A program made the translations under genes and the position numbers. The notes beneath the pieces are model-generated. The model was given only the letters and a program-made list of their open reading frames with translations, searched no databases and was not told where the DNA came from. This document shows positions 56,452 through 64,000 of a stretch of 64,000 nt of DNA, one piece after another (the first letter of the stretch is position 1; every line of letters starts with the position of its first letter). The DNA lies in contig CAKRRF010000012.1 of assembly GCA_934394985.1 (NCBI GenBank), positions 1-64,000 on the forward strand, given 5' to 3'. This DNA is from an uncultured Marvinbryantia sp. (GTDB lineage Bacteria > Bacillota > Clostridia > Lachnospirales > Lachnospiraceae).

Positions 56452-56497
56452 AGAAGTGTTGTATTGTACAATGAAAATTTAATAAGGAGGTGCTCCT

Positions 56498-58048
56498 GTG
56501 AATGCGATGACGTTTGTTATCTGTATTGTGGTCGCCTTGATTGCAGCAGCTATTAGCTGGGTGGCAGCGACGATCTATCGTAAGAATGTGGCAGAAAAGA
56601 CGATAGGAAGTGCGGAAGAAAAAGCCCGGGACATAATAGATGACGCATTGAAAGTTGCAGAGACGAAAAAGCGTGAAGCACTGCTTGAAGCCAAAGAAGA
56701 GTCTATGAATCGAAAGAATGAACTCGATAAAGAGACCAGAGAGCGTAGAGCAGAGCTGCAGAAGTATGAAAGACGCGTACTGGCAAAAGAAGAAGCCATT
56801 GAGAAAAAGTCTGATGCACTGGAAAGACGGGAAAGCAATCTGGCCAGCAGAGAAGAAGAATTAAAGATAAAAAGCGTAGAGATTGAAGAAATTCATGAGA
56901 AAAAAGTGCAGGAACTGGAGAGAATCTCAGGTTTAACCTCCGAACAAGCAAAAGACTATCTGTTAAAAACTGTTGAAGACGAAGTAAAGAGCGATACTGC
57001 CAGACTTTACAAAGAACTGGAAAGTAGAGCAAAAGAAGACGCAAACAAAAAGGCGAAGGAATATGTAGCTACCGCAATTCAGCGATGCGCAGCAGACCAC
57101 GTTGCAGAAGCTACGATTTCCGTAGTGCAGCTCCCAAGCGATGAGATGAAGGGACGCATTATCGGTCGTGAGGGTCGTAACATCCGTACTCTGGAGACAA
57201 TGACAGGTGTGGATCTGATTATTGACGATACACCGGAAGCTGTCATTTTATCAAGCTTTGATCCAATCAGGCGTGAAGTGGCAAGAATTGCTCTGGAGAA
57301 GCTGATTGTGGATGGACGTATTCATCCGGCCAGAATCGAAGAAATGGTGGAAAAAGCGCAAAAAGAAGTAGAGACAATGATTCGCGAAGAAGGCGAAGCA
57401 GCAGCATTAGAGGTAGGAGTACATGGAATTCACCCTGAACTGATCCGTTTACTGGGAAGAATGAAGTTCCGTACCAGCTATGGTCAGAACGCATTGAAGC
57501 ATTCTATTGAAGTGGCCCAGTTATCAGGACTGTTAGCAGGGGAAATCGGCGTGGATATTCGTATGGCAAAACGTGCCGGTTTATTACATGATATCGGCAA
57601 ATCCATTGACCATGAAATTGAAGGATCACATGTGCAGATCGGTGCAGATCTCTGTAAGAAGTACAAGGAATCTGCTACTGTTATCAATGCAGTGGAGTCC
57701 CATCATGGCGATGTAGAACCGGAAACTCTGATTGCATGTATCGTACAGGCCGCAGATACCATTTCAGCGGCACGTCCTGGTGCAAGAAGAGAGACTCTGG
57801 AAACATATACCAACAGATTAAAACAGTTAGAAGATATATCAAACTCATTCAAGGGTGTTGATAAATCATTTGCTATTCAGGCAGGTAGAGAGATTCGAAT
57901 TATGGTTGTTCCTGAAAAAGTCAGCGATGCCGATATGGTATTAATGGCAAGAGATATTTCCAAACAGATTGAAGCTGAGATGGAATATCCTGGACAGATT
58001 AAAGTAAGTGTAATACGTGAGTCACGTGCAGTGGATTACGCAAAATAG
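56498..58048 (+). CDS. rny: Ribonuclease Y
   Basis: Membrane-bound endoribonuclease that starts mRNA decay in Firmicutes. It has an N-terminal membrane helix ([20 protein letters not shown]), a long charged coiled coil (about 30-190), a KH domain ([20 protein letters not shown]) and an HD domain ([17 protein letters not shown]). The product has 516 residues, as usual. The start may be GTG at 56498 after AAGGAGG. Confidence 0.97.
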   Translation: MNAMTFVICIVVALIAAAISWVAATIYRKNVAEKTIGSAEEKARDIIDDALKVAETKKREALLEAKEESMNRKNELDKETRERRAELQKYERRVLAKEEAIEKKSDALERRESNLASREEELKIKSVEIEEIHEKKVQELERISGLTSEQAKDYLLKTVEDEVKSDTARLYKELESRAKEDANKKAKEYVATAIQRCAADHVAEATISVVQLPSDEMKGRIIGREGRNIRTLETMTGVDLIIDDTPEAVILSSFDPIRREVARIALEKLIVDGRIHPARIEEMVEKAQKEVETMIREEGEAAALEVGVHGIHPELIRLLGRMKFRTSYGQNALKHSIEVAQLSGLLAGEIGVDIRMAKRAGLLHDIGKSIDHEIEGSHVQIGADLCKKYKESATVINAVESHHGDVEPETLIACIVQAADTISAARPGARRETLETYTNRLKQLEDISNSFKGVDKSFAIQAGREIRIMVVPEKVSDADMVLMARDISKQIEAEMEYPGQIKVSVIRESRAVDYAK

Positions 58049-58052
58049 TGAG

Positions 58053-58092
58053 AAAACCGATGTCAATCAGAAGATGTGAGACATCGGTTTTT
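58053..58092 (+). terminator. Terminator after rny
   Basis: AAAACCGATGTC (58053-58064) pairs with GACATCGGTTTT (58080-58091), then T. It lies inside the open frame upstream of sfsA and supports the later sfsA start. Confidence 0.85.
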
Positions 58093-58161
58093 GTTATTTC
58101 TGAAACAGAAGACAGAACTGTCTGGCGTATGATCACATTCAATATGGGAGATCGATTATTT

Positions 58162-58845
58162 ATGAAATACCAGAAGATAAAGACAGGAACGTTTCTTGTC
58201 CGAAAAAACCGTTTTGTTGCAGAAATTGAGCTGGATGGGGAACGGGTTTTGTGTCATGTAAAAAATACAGGGAGATGTCGGGAGCTGTTTGTACCTGGAG
58301 TGAAAGTAATACTTCAGGAATGTGATAATCCCAGTCGAAAGACCAGATATGATCTGATAGCGGTATATAAGAATGGTCATCTGATTAACGTAGATTCACA
58401 GGTAACCAATACGGTGGTAGAAGAGTGGGTGAAAGAAAGCGGGTATTTCCCGAATCTGAAGCTGGTCAGGAGAGAGGTGACTTACGGAGCGTCCAGATTT
58501 GATCTTTATGTGGAGTATGGAGAACAGAAAAAAGCGTTCATTGAAGTGAAAGGTGTGACATTGGAAGAGGATGGCATAGCCAGATTTCCTGATGCACCGA
58601 CTTTGAGAGGGCTCAAACACGTAGAAGAACTGATCGCCTGTCAGAAAGACGGATACGAAGCATATCTGTTCTTTGTGGTGCAAATGAAGCACATCAGGCA
58701 TGTAGAGCCAAACTGGAAGACACATCCGGAATTTGGCAATGCATTACAAAAAGCAGCAGATGCAGGGGTACATCTGCTGGCGTATGACTGCCTTATGACG
58801 GAGAACAGCATACAGGCAGACCTGCCGTTGCCGGTGATACTTTGA
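58162..58845 (+). CDS. sfsA: SfsA family DNA/RNA-binding protein
   Basis: This 227-residue protein shows LVRKNRFVAEIELDGERVLC, GRCRELFVPGVKVIL and the nuclease-like core FDLYVEYGEQKKAFIEVKGV and EDGIARFPDAPTLRG. SfsA was named for maltose-gene stimulation in E. coli; a PD-(D/E)xK nuclease fold is predicted and its cellular role is unclear. Start 58162 chosen because the frame upstream crosses a terminator; GGGAGA is about 10 nt before it. Confidence 0.92.
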   Translation: MKYQKIKTGTFLVRKNRFVAEIELDGERVLCHVKNTGRCRELFVPGVKVILQECDNPSRKTRYDLIAVYKNGHLINVDSQVTNTVVEEWVKESGYFPNLKLVRREVTYGASRFDLYVEYGEQKKAFIEVKGVTLEEDGIARFPDAPTLRGLKHVEELIACQKDGYEAYLFFVVQMKHIRHVEPNWKTHPEFGNALQKAADAGVHLLAYDCLMTENSIQADLPLPVIL

Positions 58846-58882
58846 GGCAGAGGGACTGGCTGTTGACGGAAAAAAGCGATCT

Positions 58883-59506
58883 TCAGATGGTAGAAGATTC
58901 GGACTGAGAATACGACAGAAGGTGTGGCAGGAGATACTCCGCCAGCATTTTATGACCATAGGCAGTCAGATGAATACCATCGACCGTGACTGCGGGATAG
59001 TTTTCATTTTTTACCAGAGAGGTCAGATAACTGTGTAGTGGAAGAAATGGAACAGACAGAGAGGAACAGATTTCTCCCATGACCTGTTCCAGCTCCAGTA
59101 CATAAGGAATCCAGAGCTGGTATTTCCGTGGATGCGGGAAGATAAAAGGGCCTGAACAGAGAAGTCTCGCGCCGGTATCTGAGAGAAACAGCAGAACTTC
59201 TCTGTAATTTTCAGCAAAGTGCAGCTCTTCCAGTGTGCTACCTGTATGTAGGGCAACGCCAATGTCGTTGATCCCGATCAGGAGAGAGATTACATCAGGA
59301 TGTCCGTTCAGAAAACCATGCGGCAGGCGCTCCAGAAGAGCGGCAACGGTAAAGCCATCTATACCTTTGTTGGTAATCATGGCATCTGCCCCAAGTCTGT
59401 TTGCGAGCATAGCAACATAACCATCTCCCAGGCCATTTGTTTCCGGCAGCCAGAGATGATTTGCATCAGTAATACTGTCACCTAAAAAGAAATAATTTGT
59501 ATTCAT
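58883..59506 (-). CDS. SGNH/GDSL hydrolase, cytosolic
   Basis: This 207-residue protein has no signal peptide. Block I is FFLGDSITDANHLW with the nucleophile Ser, block III LLIGINDIGVAL and block V TVDGIHLTAYGHKM with Asp and His, so the triad is complete. An acyl-esterase or lipase of unknown substrate. ATG 59506 has CAGGAGG 6-7 nt upstream; the longer frame lacks a site. It lies alone, divergent from the DUF4317 gene. Confidence 0.88.
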   Translation of the reverse strand: MNTNYFFLGDSITDANHLWLPETNGLGDGYVAMLANRLGADAMITNKGIDGFTVAALLERLPHGFLNGHPDVISLLIGINDIGVALHTGSTLEELHFAENYREVLLFLSDTGARLLCSGPFIFPHPRKYQLWIPYVLELEQVMGEICSSLSVPFLPLHSYLTSLVKNENYPAVTVDGIHLTAYGHKMLAEYLLPHLLSYSQSESSTI

Positions 59507-59589
59507 ATGGAACCTCCTGATAGTGATATGGGAAAGCGATATGGATATGACACATCCATGATCCTTGCCTGTCATGGTTTACATTATAG

Positions 59590-59618
59590 TTGCTGAATAA
59601 AGAAAAAACAATTATAAT
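59590..59618 (+). promoter_or_regulatory. Promoter of the DUF4317 gene
   Basis: TTGCTG (59590-59595) and TATAAT (59613-59618), 17-bp spacer. The transcript has an untranslated leader of about 120 nt. Confidence 0.75.
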
Positions 59619-59729
59619 CAGATGAGTAAGTGATGGTAAAAAGAGTGCTGTGAACGGAGTGAACCATAACAAAAATGTTTGCCGGGAAAGAAGACTATCA
59701 GAATCAAATGTAAGAAACGGAGGCGCAGG

Positions 59730-59747
59730 ATGAAGTCCTGCAGATAG
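59730..59747 (+). CDS. Five-codon leader ORF (MKSCR) before the DUF4317 gene
   Basis: GGAGG (59719-59723) stands 6 nt before ATG AAG TCC TGC AGA TAG; one base later the DUF4317 ATG begins. GCAGGA/TCCTGC (59725-59730, 59736-59741) can form a hairpin over it. The main ATG is 25 nt from the only ribosome site, so translation may reinitiate or the hairpin may bring the site closer. Confidence 0.4.
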   Translation: MKSCR

Positions 59748-59748
59748 A

Positions 59749-60867
59749 ATGAATAAAAAAGAGATTGCAGAAATTAAAAAGCAATATACGCAGGAAAAAT
59801 GTCCGGCAGTCAGGATCTGCGGCTGCTATGTAGATGGAGAGAAGAAGAAGCAGACGGAGTTCTGTCAGGCATTTCTTTCTCTTCCGGATGAGGAATTTTT
59901 CAAATATCTGAATATTTTCCGCAAGACTATGTCAGGAACCATAGGAAAGAATCTTCTGACCATGGAATTCCCGCTGGAAACGGAGATGGAAGGCGGGACA
60001 CAGGAACTTCTCATGAAGCTGAAGGCGACCGGTCTGAAGGATGATGGAGTACTGGAAGAGTTTTATGACAAAATCATAGATTCCTATTATTACGTGGGAA
60101 ACTATCTGATTCTGCTGATTCATGGAACTTATGATATTCCAGGGAAATCTTCAGATAATCTGGAAATGTTCGATGCATCGGATGAAATCTATGAGCATAT
60201 TATCTGCTGCATCTGTCCGGTGAATCTGTCAAAACCATGTCTGTCGTATAATGCACAGGGACACTGTTTTGAAAACAATATTCAGGACTGGGTGGTAGAG
60301 ATGCCTGTGCTTGGATTCCTGTTTCCTGCTTTCCATGATCGCAGCGCAGATATACACAGCCTGCTGTATTATAATCAAAAGGCAGAACAGCCTGCGACAG
60401 ATTTTGTCGATTCTGTCCTGGGATGTGTCCTGCCGATGACCGCCGGAGATCAGAAAGAGACATTCCAGGAACTGGTGGAGCAGACACTGGGAGAAGACTG
60501 CAGCTATGAAATGGTCCGGACGATTTATGACAATCTAAATGATATGCTGGAAGAACAAAAAGAAGAGCCGGAACCGTTGAAGCTGGAAAAAAATGATGTG
60601 AAACGGCTTTTGGAGCAAAGTGAAGTGGCAAATGAAAAGCTGGAAGAATTTGACAGTCATTTTGAGGAGACAGCAGGGGAACATGCCGCATTTATGGCAT
60701 CCAATGTGGTGAACAGCAGAAAGTTTGAGATAAAGACACCGGATATTGTGATCCAGGTTAATCCGGAACGAACCGATCTGGTGGAAACCAGAGAAATTGA
60801 CGGCAAAAAATGTCTGGTGATTGAACTGAACGATGAAGTAGAAGTGAATGGGATTTCGATCAGATAA
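59749..60867 (+). CDS. DUF4317 family protein
   Basis: This 372-residue soluble protein starts MNKKEIAEIKKQYTQEKCPA and carries CGCYVDGEKKK and GQDC-free acidic helices; the C-terminus is VIELNDEVEVNGISIR. The pattern matches the DUF4317 proteins common in Lachnospiraceae and Ruminococcaceae; no function is known. It has no signal peptide or membrane segment. Translation start 59749 has no adjacent Shine-Dalgarno, see the leader ORF. An AsnB-like gene follows at 29 nt, same strand. Confidence 0.82.
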   Translation: MNKKEIAEIKKQYTQEKCPAVRICGCYVDGEKKKQTEFCQAFLSLPDEEFFKYLNIFRKTMSGTIGKNLLTMEFPLETEMEGGTQELLMKLKATGLKDDGVLEEFYDKIIDSYYYVGNYLILLIHGTYDIPGKSSDNLEMFDASDEIYEHIICCICPVNLSKPCLSYNAQGHCFENNIQDWVVEMPVLGFLFPAFHDRSADIHSLLYYNQKAEQPATDFVDSVLGCVLPMTAGDQKETFQELVEQTLGEDCSYEMVRTIYDNLNDMLEEQKEEPEPLKLEKNDVKRLLEQSEVANEKLEEFDSHFEETAGEHAAFMASNVVNSRKFEIKTPDIVIQVNPERTDLVETREIDGKKCLVIELNDEVEVNGISIR

Positions 60868-60896
60868 GCAAAAGAATAAAAGGAGCGTGCACAGGA

Positions 60897-62435
60897 ATGA
60901 TAACCTTGAAAGAATACAGAGGACATATTAGAAACTGGGAAACACTTTGTACAGAACTGGAGATTGATCCAACGCTGACAAGAGAAAAAAGGGAAGAAGA
61001 GATATTGATCAAAGCATACGAAGCATGGGGACATGATATGGCAGACCATCTGTATGGTATGTTTGCATTTGCTTTGTGGGATGATCAGAAAAAAGAATTA
61101 TTTGCATTAAGGGATCAGTTTGGAACCAAGCCGTTTTATTATTATGTAACAAAAGACGACCAGCTTCTGTACGGAACGATGATCCGTGATATCATAAATC
61201 AGCCGGGATTCGAAAAAGAATTAAATGAAGAGATGCTCCAGATTTATCTGACGCTGACTTATGGCGGCGGAGAAGAAACCTTTTTTAAAGGGCTGAAAAA
61301 GTTGATGCCGGGTCGTTATCTGGTATGGAAAAACGGAGAACTTCAGATCACCAGATACTGGACTCCTCAGTTTCATCCGGATGAGACAAAATCACTGGAT
61401 GACTGGGCAGATGAGATTCATGAAACGGTGCAGGAAATTATGCCGGAAGTACTGGCAACAGAGGAATGTGCAGATGCATTTTTGTCCGGCGGTGTAGATT
61501 CTTCCTATGTAGTAGCAGTATCCGATGTAAAGATGACCGATTCCTGCGGATACGAGGAAGAACGGTTTGATGAATCTGGTCTGGCAAAGCAGACGGCAGA
61601 TTTGCTCCACAGAGAAAACAGAAGATGCCTGATTACACCGGAGATGTACTTTGATATTGTGCCATATGTGATGTATGAGATGGAACAGCCTCTGGCAGAT
61701 GCATCGGCCATCGCCTTTGCCATTGCCTGCCGGGAGACTGCAAAACATACAAAGATCTGTTATTCCGGTGAGGGTTCGGACGAGTTCTTTGGTGGTTACA
61801 ATATGTATCGAAATGCCACACGTTATGGCGATAATCTGAAAACTTTCTATGTGGGTAATACCAATATTATGAAAGAAGATGAAAAGAAACGTATTCTGAA
61901 GCATTACGATGAAAAGGTGCTGCCGATAAATCTGGTAAAGGATATTTATGAAGAAATCGAAGATCTGGATCCACTGGCAAAAATGTCTGATATCGATATT
62001 CAGATCTGGCTGGAAGGCGATATTTATCTGAATGTAGATAAAATGAGTACGGCTGCAGGGCTGGAGATCCGTATGCCGCTGACAGACCGCCGGATCTTTG
62101 ATATTGCATCCAGAATGCCATCCTGCTATAAAGTGAATGAGGAACAGAATAAAGTGGCGTTCCGTACTGCAGCTGCCAAAGTGCTTCCGGAAGAGATTGC
62201 TTTCCGCAAAAAGCTGGGATTTATCGTACCGATCCGTATCTGGATGGCAGATGAACGTTATAATCAGGATGTTCGGGCGAAGTTCCAAAGCGAAATGGCT
62301 GCAAAATTCTTTCACCCGGAAGAGATTCAGAAGATTTTTGATGAATATGTGGGTGGCAATTCTGATAACTGGAGAAAAGTATGGACTATCTACACTTTCC
62401 TGGTATGGTATGAGGAATATTTTGTAAAAAGATAA
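60897..62435 (+). CDS. Asparagine synthetase B-like protein lacking the glutaminase N-terminus
   Basis: The C-terminal synthetase domain is complete, with the ATP pyrophosphatase P-loop SGGVDSS (197-203) and GEGSDEFFGGYNMY. The N-terminal glutaminase is truncated: the protein begins MITLKEYRGHIRNW, which aligns near the NGEIYN block about 70 residues into ordinary AsnB, so the Cys2 nucleophile and the preceding glutamine-binding strands are absent. It may use free ammonia or act on another substrate. The gene before it ends at 60867, leaving no room for the missing part. RBS AAAGGAG. Confidence 0.85.
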   Translation: MITLKEYRGHIRNWETLCTELEIDPTLTREKREEEILIKAYEAWGHDMADHLYGMFAFALWDDQKKELFALRDQFGTKPFYYYVTKDDQLLYGTMIRDIINQPGFEKELNEEMLQIYLTLTYGGGEETFFKGLKKLMPGRYLVWKNGELQITRYWTPQFHPDETKSLDDWADEIHETVQEIMPEVLATEECADAFLSGGVDSSYVVAVSDVKMTDSCGYEEERFDESGLAKQTADLLHRENRRCLITPEMYFDIVPYVMYEMEQPLADASAIAFAIACRETAKHTKICYSGEGSDEFFGGYNMYRNATRYGDNLKTFYVGNTNIMKEDEKKRILKHYDEKVLPINLVKDIYEEIEDLDPLAKMSDIDIQIWLEGDIYLNVDKMSTAAGLEIRMPLTDRRIFDIASRMPSCYKVNEEQNKVAFRTAAAKVLPEEIAFRKKLGFIVPIRIWMADERYNQDVRAKFQSEMAAKFFHPEEIQKIFDEYVGGNSDNWRKVWTIYTFLVWYEEYFVKR

Positions 62436-62443
62436 AAACGGCG

Positions 62444-62472
62444 TTGACATTTGTGAAGTGATTTGTTATCAT
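62444..62472 (+). promoter_or_regulatory. Promoter of the manganese-riboswitch operon
   Basis: TTGACA (62444-62449) and TATCAT (62467-62472), 17-bp spacer. Confidence 0.85.
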
Positions 62473-62497
62473 TAGAGCATTGTAAAAAGTGAAACAG

Positions 62498-62580
62498 ATT
62501 CCGTGAGGGAGTAGTTCGCGTGAAGACGTGATTTGTCAACAGACCCGGTCGTATGACCTGGCAAATCTTAAAGAATGAGA
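62498..62580 (+). ncRNA. yybP-ykoY manganese riboswitch
   Basis: The conserved blocks are in order: GAGGGAGTAG (62505-62514), GTCAACA (62535-62541), ACCCGG (62543-62548), ATGACCTGGCAAA (62553-62565) and GAGAC (62577-62581). P1 can form between ATTC (62498-62501) and GAAT (62573-62576). Mn2+ binding in this class turns on exporter genes, which matches the UPF0016 and CaCA genes downstream. Recognised by consensus memory. Confidence 0.88.
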
Positions 62581-62624
62581 CTCATGTATGCTTTGAAAAA
62601 GACAGAGCATACGTGGGTCTTTTT
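62578..62624 (+). terminator. Terminator of the manganese riboswitch
   Basis: AGACTCATGTATGCT (62578-62592) pairs with AGCATACGTGGGTCT (62606-62620), then TTTT. Its 5' arm contains the aptamer's GAGAC bases, so folding is mutually exclusive with the aptamer. Confidence 0.85.
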
Positions 62625-62710
62625 ATATGGCAAAGGAACAGACTTCGCTGATCGGGAATGACCGAGGTGTTTACGGGGCATTCTGTTTTACAAAGAAAAG
62701 GAGGAGTTAT

Positions 62711-63706
62711 ATGCAAGAGTTTATTCAGGGAGCAGCACTCCCAATCGTGGTATTCCTGCTGGTTGTCGGATTTTTTCTTCTGGTAAAAGGGGCGGATTTT
62801 TTTGTGGAGGGAAGCTCCAGCATTGCAAAGAGACTGAGAGTACCATCGATTATTATCGGTCTGACGATTGTGGCTATGGGAACGTCTCTGCCGGAGACGG
62901 CGGTCAGTGTGACAGCATCTATGGTAAATAATAATGCGCTGGCAGTCAGCAATGTCATTGGATCCAATATCTTTAATCTGATGTTTGTTATAGGTGTCTG
63001 TTCGATTTTGACACCGATTGCAGTGCAGAGAGATACCATTGTACGTGATATCCCGTTGTCTGTATGCTGTGCGGTATTACTGGCAGTGCTTGGAATCCTG
63101 GCTATAGGCGATAAAACATCTTACATTCTGGGACATCTGGACGGTGGCATCTTCCTGGTGCTGTTTGCCGGATATATGATCGTGATGATCCGGAGCGCCA
63201 TGAAAGCCAGATCTGAGGGAAAGGTGGTTATGACAGAGGACACAGAGGAACGGAAAGTGCTCTCATATCCAAAGAGTATTCTGTGCATCGTCGGAGGTGC
63301 CTCTGCGATTGCACTCGGCGGTGACCTGACCGTCGATACTGCCAGCCGTATTGCTGTAGAACTGGGCATGAGCCAGACACTGGTGGGATTGACCATTGTA
63401 TCCATCGGAACCTCGCTGCCGGAGCTGGTCACCTCTTTTGTGGCAGCAAAAAAGAACGAAGTAGATATGGCAGTGGGAAATGCAGTAGGATCAAATGTGT
63501 TTAATATTCTGATGGTTCTCGGTATCGCTTCCGCTATTCATCCGATCAGCCTTCTGAGAGAAAATCTGGTGGATATACTGATACTGATTCTGTTTTCTGT
63601 TATGGTATGGTTTTTTGCAGCCACGCAGAAAAAGATTGAGCGAAAAGAGGGACTGATCATGGCAGGGGTATACCTGCTTTATGCTGTTTATATTGTTTTG
63701 CGTTAA
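62711..63706 (+). CDS. CaCA-family cation exchanger (YrbG-like)
   Basis: The protein has 331 residues and ten hydrophobic segments. The two alpha repeats GTSLPETAVSVTASMVNN and GTSLPELVTSFVAAKKN, each with GSNIFN or GSNVFN after it, identify a Na+/Ca2+-exchanger-family antiporter. ATG 62711 has GGAGGAG upstream; the frame to 62627 starts inside the riboswitch terminator. Under the Mn switch, Mn2+ or Ca2+ efflux is likely. Confidence 0.92.
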   Translation: MQEFIQGAALPIVVFLLVVGFFLLVKGADFFVEGSSSIAKRLRVPSIIIGLTIVAMGTSLPETAVSVTASMVNNNALAVSNVIGSNIFNLMFVIGVCSILTPIAVQRDTIVRDIPLSVCCAVLLAVLGILAIGDKTSYILGHLDGGIFLVLFAGYMIVMIRSAMKARSEGKVVMTEDTEERKVLSYPKSILCIVGGASAIALGGDLTVDTASRIAVELGMSQTLVGLTIVSIGTSLPELVTSFVAAKKNEVDMAVGNAVGSNVFNILMVLGIASAIHPISLLRENLVDILILILFSVMVWFFAATQKKIERKEGLIMAGVYLLYAVYIVLR

Positions 63707-63731
63707 CGAATGAGAGGAAAGAGAAGAAACA

Positions 63732-64000
63732 ATGTTACTGTTTTTAAAAGTGATGTTAACGGAATTCATTGCCGAAATGGGCGATAAGACCCAGCTGATG
63801 CTGGTGGCGATGACTTCCAGATATAAGATCAAAGATATCCTGCTAGGAACCGGTGCGGCGATTCTGGTACTGAACGGTCTGGCAGTTCTGGCAGGCGGTC
63901 TGGTCAGTGAAGTGATACCCACCTGGCTGATCCGGCTGATTGCAGCAGGCGCATTTTTATTTTTTGCGGCTACTACATTAAAAGGCGATGAGGAAGAAGA
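63732..64000 (+). CDS. GDT1/UPF0016-family manganese exporter, 3' end beyond window
   Basis: 89 codons are visible. The protein starts MLLFLKVMLTEFIAEMGDKT, containing the E-x-G-D-K-T signature of UPF0016 (GDT1/MneA), which binds the transported Mn2+ or Ca2+. Two more hydrophobic segments follow (LLGTGAAILVLNGLAVLAGG, LIRLIAAGAFLFFAAT). A second E-x-G-D copy is expected past the edge. RBS GAGAGGAAAG. In one operon with the CaCA exchanger. Confidence 0.93.
   Translation, partial: MLLFLKVMLTEFIAEMGDKTQLMLVAMTSRYKIKDILLGTGAAILVLNGLAVLAGGLVSEVIPTWLIRLIAAGAFLFFAATTLKGDEEE

Noticed and set aside
61392..62450. Long open frame on the minus strand (352 codons)
   Set aside because: It mirrors the AsnB-like gene; no ribosome site and composition of a shadow frame.
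1..64000. CRISPR arrays, transposases, rRNA genes or an intact tRNA
   Set aside because: No regularly spaced repeats, no IS-type transposase and no rRNA motifs seen; only a tRNA 3' remnant at 1019-1043.

Overview
The window reads as chromosome of a gut Firmicute of the family Lachnospiraceae; a Blautia/Ruminococcus-like genus is my best guess, inferred from gene content and not proven. Pointers are strong AGGAGG ribosome sites, TTGACA/TATAAT promoters, Clostridia-type genes (fhs, dapL, asnA, non-discriminating AspRS with GatCAB, ANTAR regulator beside glnA, DUF4317) and a high density of RNA switches. Almost everything is housekeeping or metabolic. The exception is the left edge (about 1-1045), which looks like the end of an integrated element: a lysin-like hydrolase, a terminator, short direct repeats and then only the 3' end of a tRNA gene.

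Layout. 1-1075: element end. 1223-4040: fhs with a tetrahydrofolate riboswitch, then a formate/nitrite channel. 4167-5258: secreted SGNH hydrolase with cell-wall repeats. 5299-6353: rplM-rpsI with leader and terminator. 6372-7645: a gene remnant, a DUF1294 membrane protein and a 52-codon minus-strand gene. 7835-13424: PucR-type regulator, proA, greA, CdaR-type regulator, S41 protease. 13348-17891: a small minus-strand gene, glnA, ANTAR regulator, dapF, dapL. 17974-24035: asnA, then an Asn-type T-box driving aspS2-gatC-gatA-gatB. 24105-33247: deacetylase-like lipoprotein, nrdD, trkH-trkA, amidohydrolase, D-2-hydroxyacid dehydrogenase, ABC importer pair. 33289-39890: cupin, hybrid histidine kinase, thiS-thiF-thiG-thiH-thiE/tenI. 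40015-42566: LUD protein, DUF2284 protein, Big2-GDPD surface protein. 42623-46794 (minus): MarR plus heterodimeric ABC exporter with an operator. 47049-50283: queH, argH, asd. 50332-54611: degenerate ABC ATPase and membrane partner, topB, beta-helix protein. 54838-58845: recA (SOS box), recX, rny, sfsA. 58883-62435: SGNH hydrolase (minus), DUF4317 gene, N-terminally shortened asparagine synthetase. 62444-64000: manganese (yybP-ykoY) riboswitch ahead of a CaCA exchanger and a GDT1/UPF0016 exporter cut by the window end.

How it fits together. Three routes to asparagine or Asn-tRNA lie in one window (AsnA, AspRS plus GatCAB under an AAC-specifier T-box, and an AsnB-like protein lacking its glutaminase nucleophile), next to glutamine synthetase, arginine, proline and lysine/DAP genes. 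One-carbon metabolism is tied to folate by riboswitch, and metal export to Mn by riboswitch. No CRISPR array, rRNA, complete tRNA or insertion sequence was seen. The points most worth a second look are the THF switch on fhs, the AsnB-like enzyme, the degenerate ABC ATPase, the folded leaders before queH and thiS, and the small minus-strand genes.
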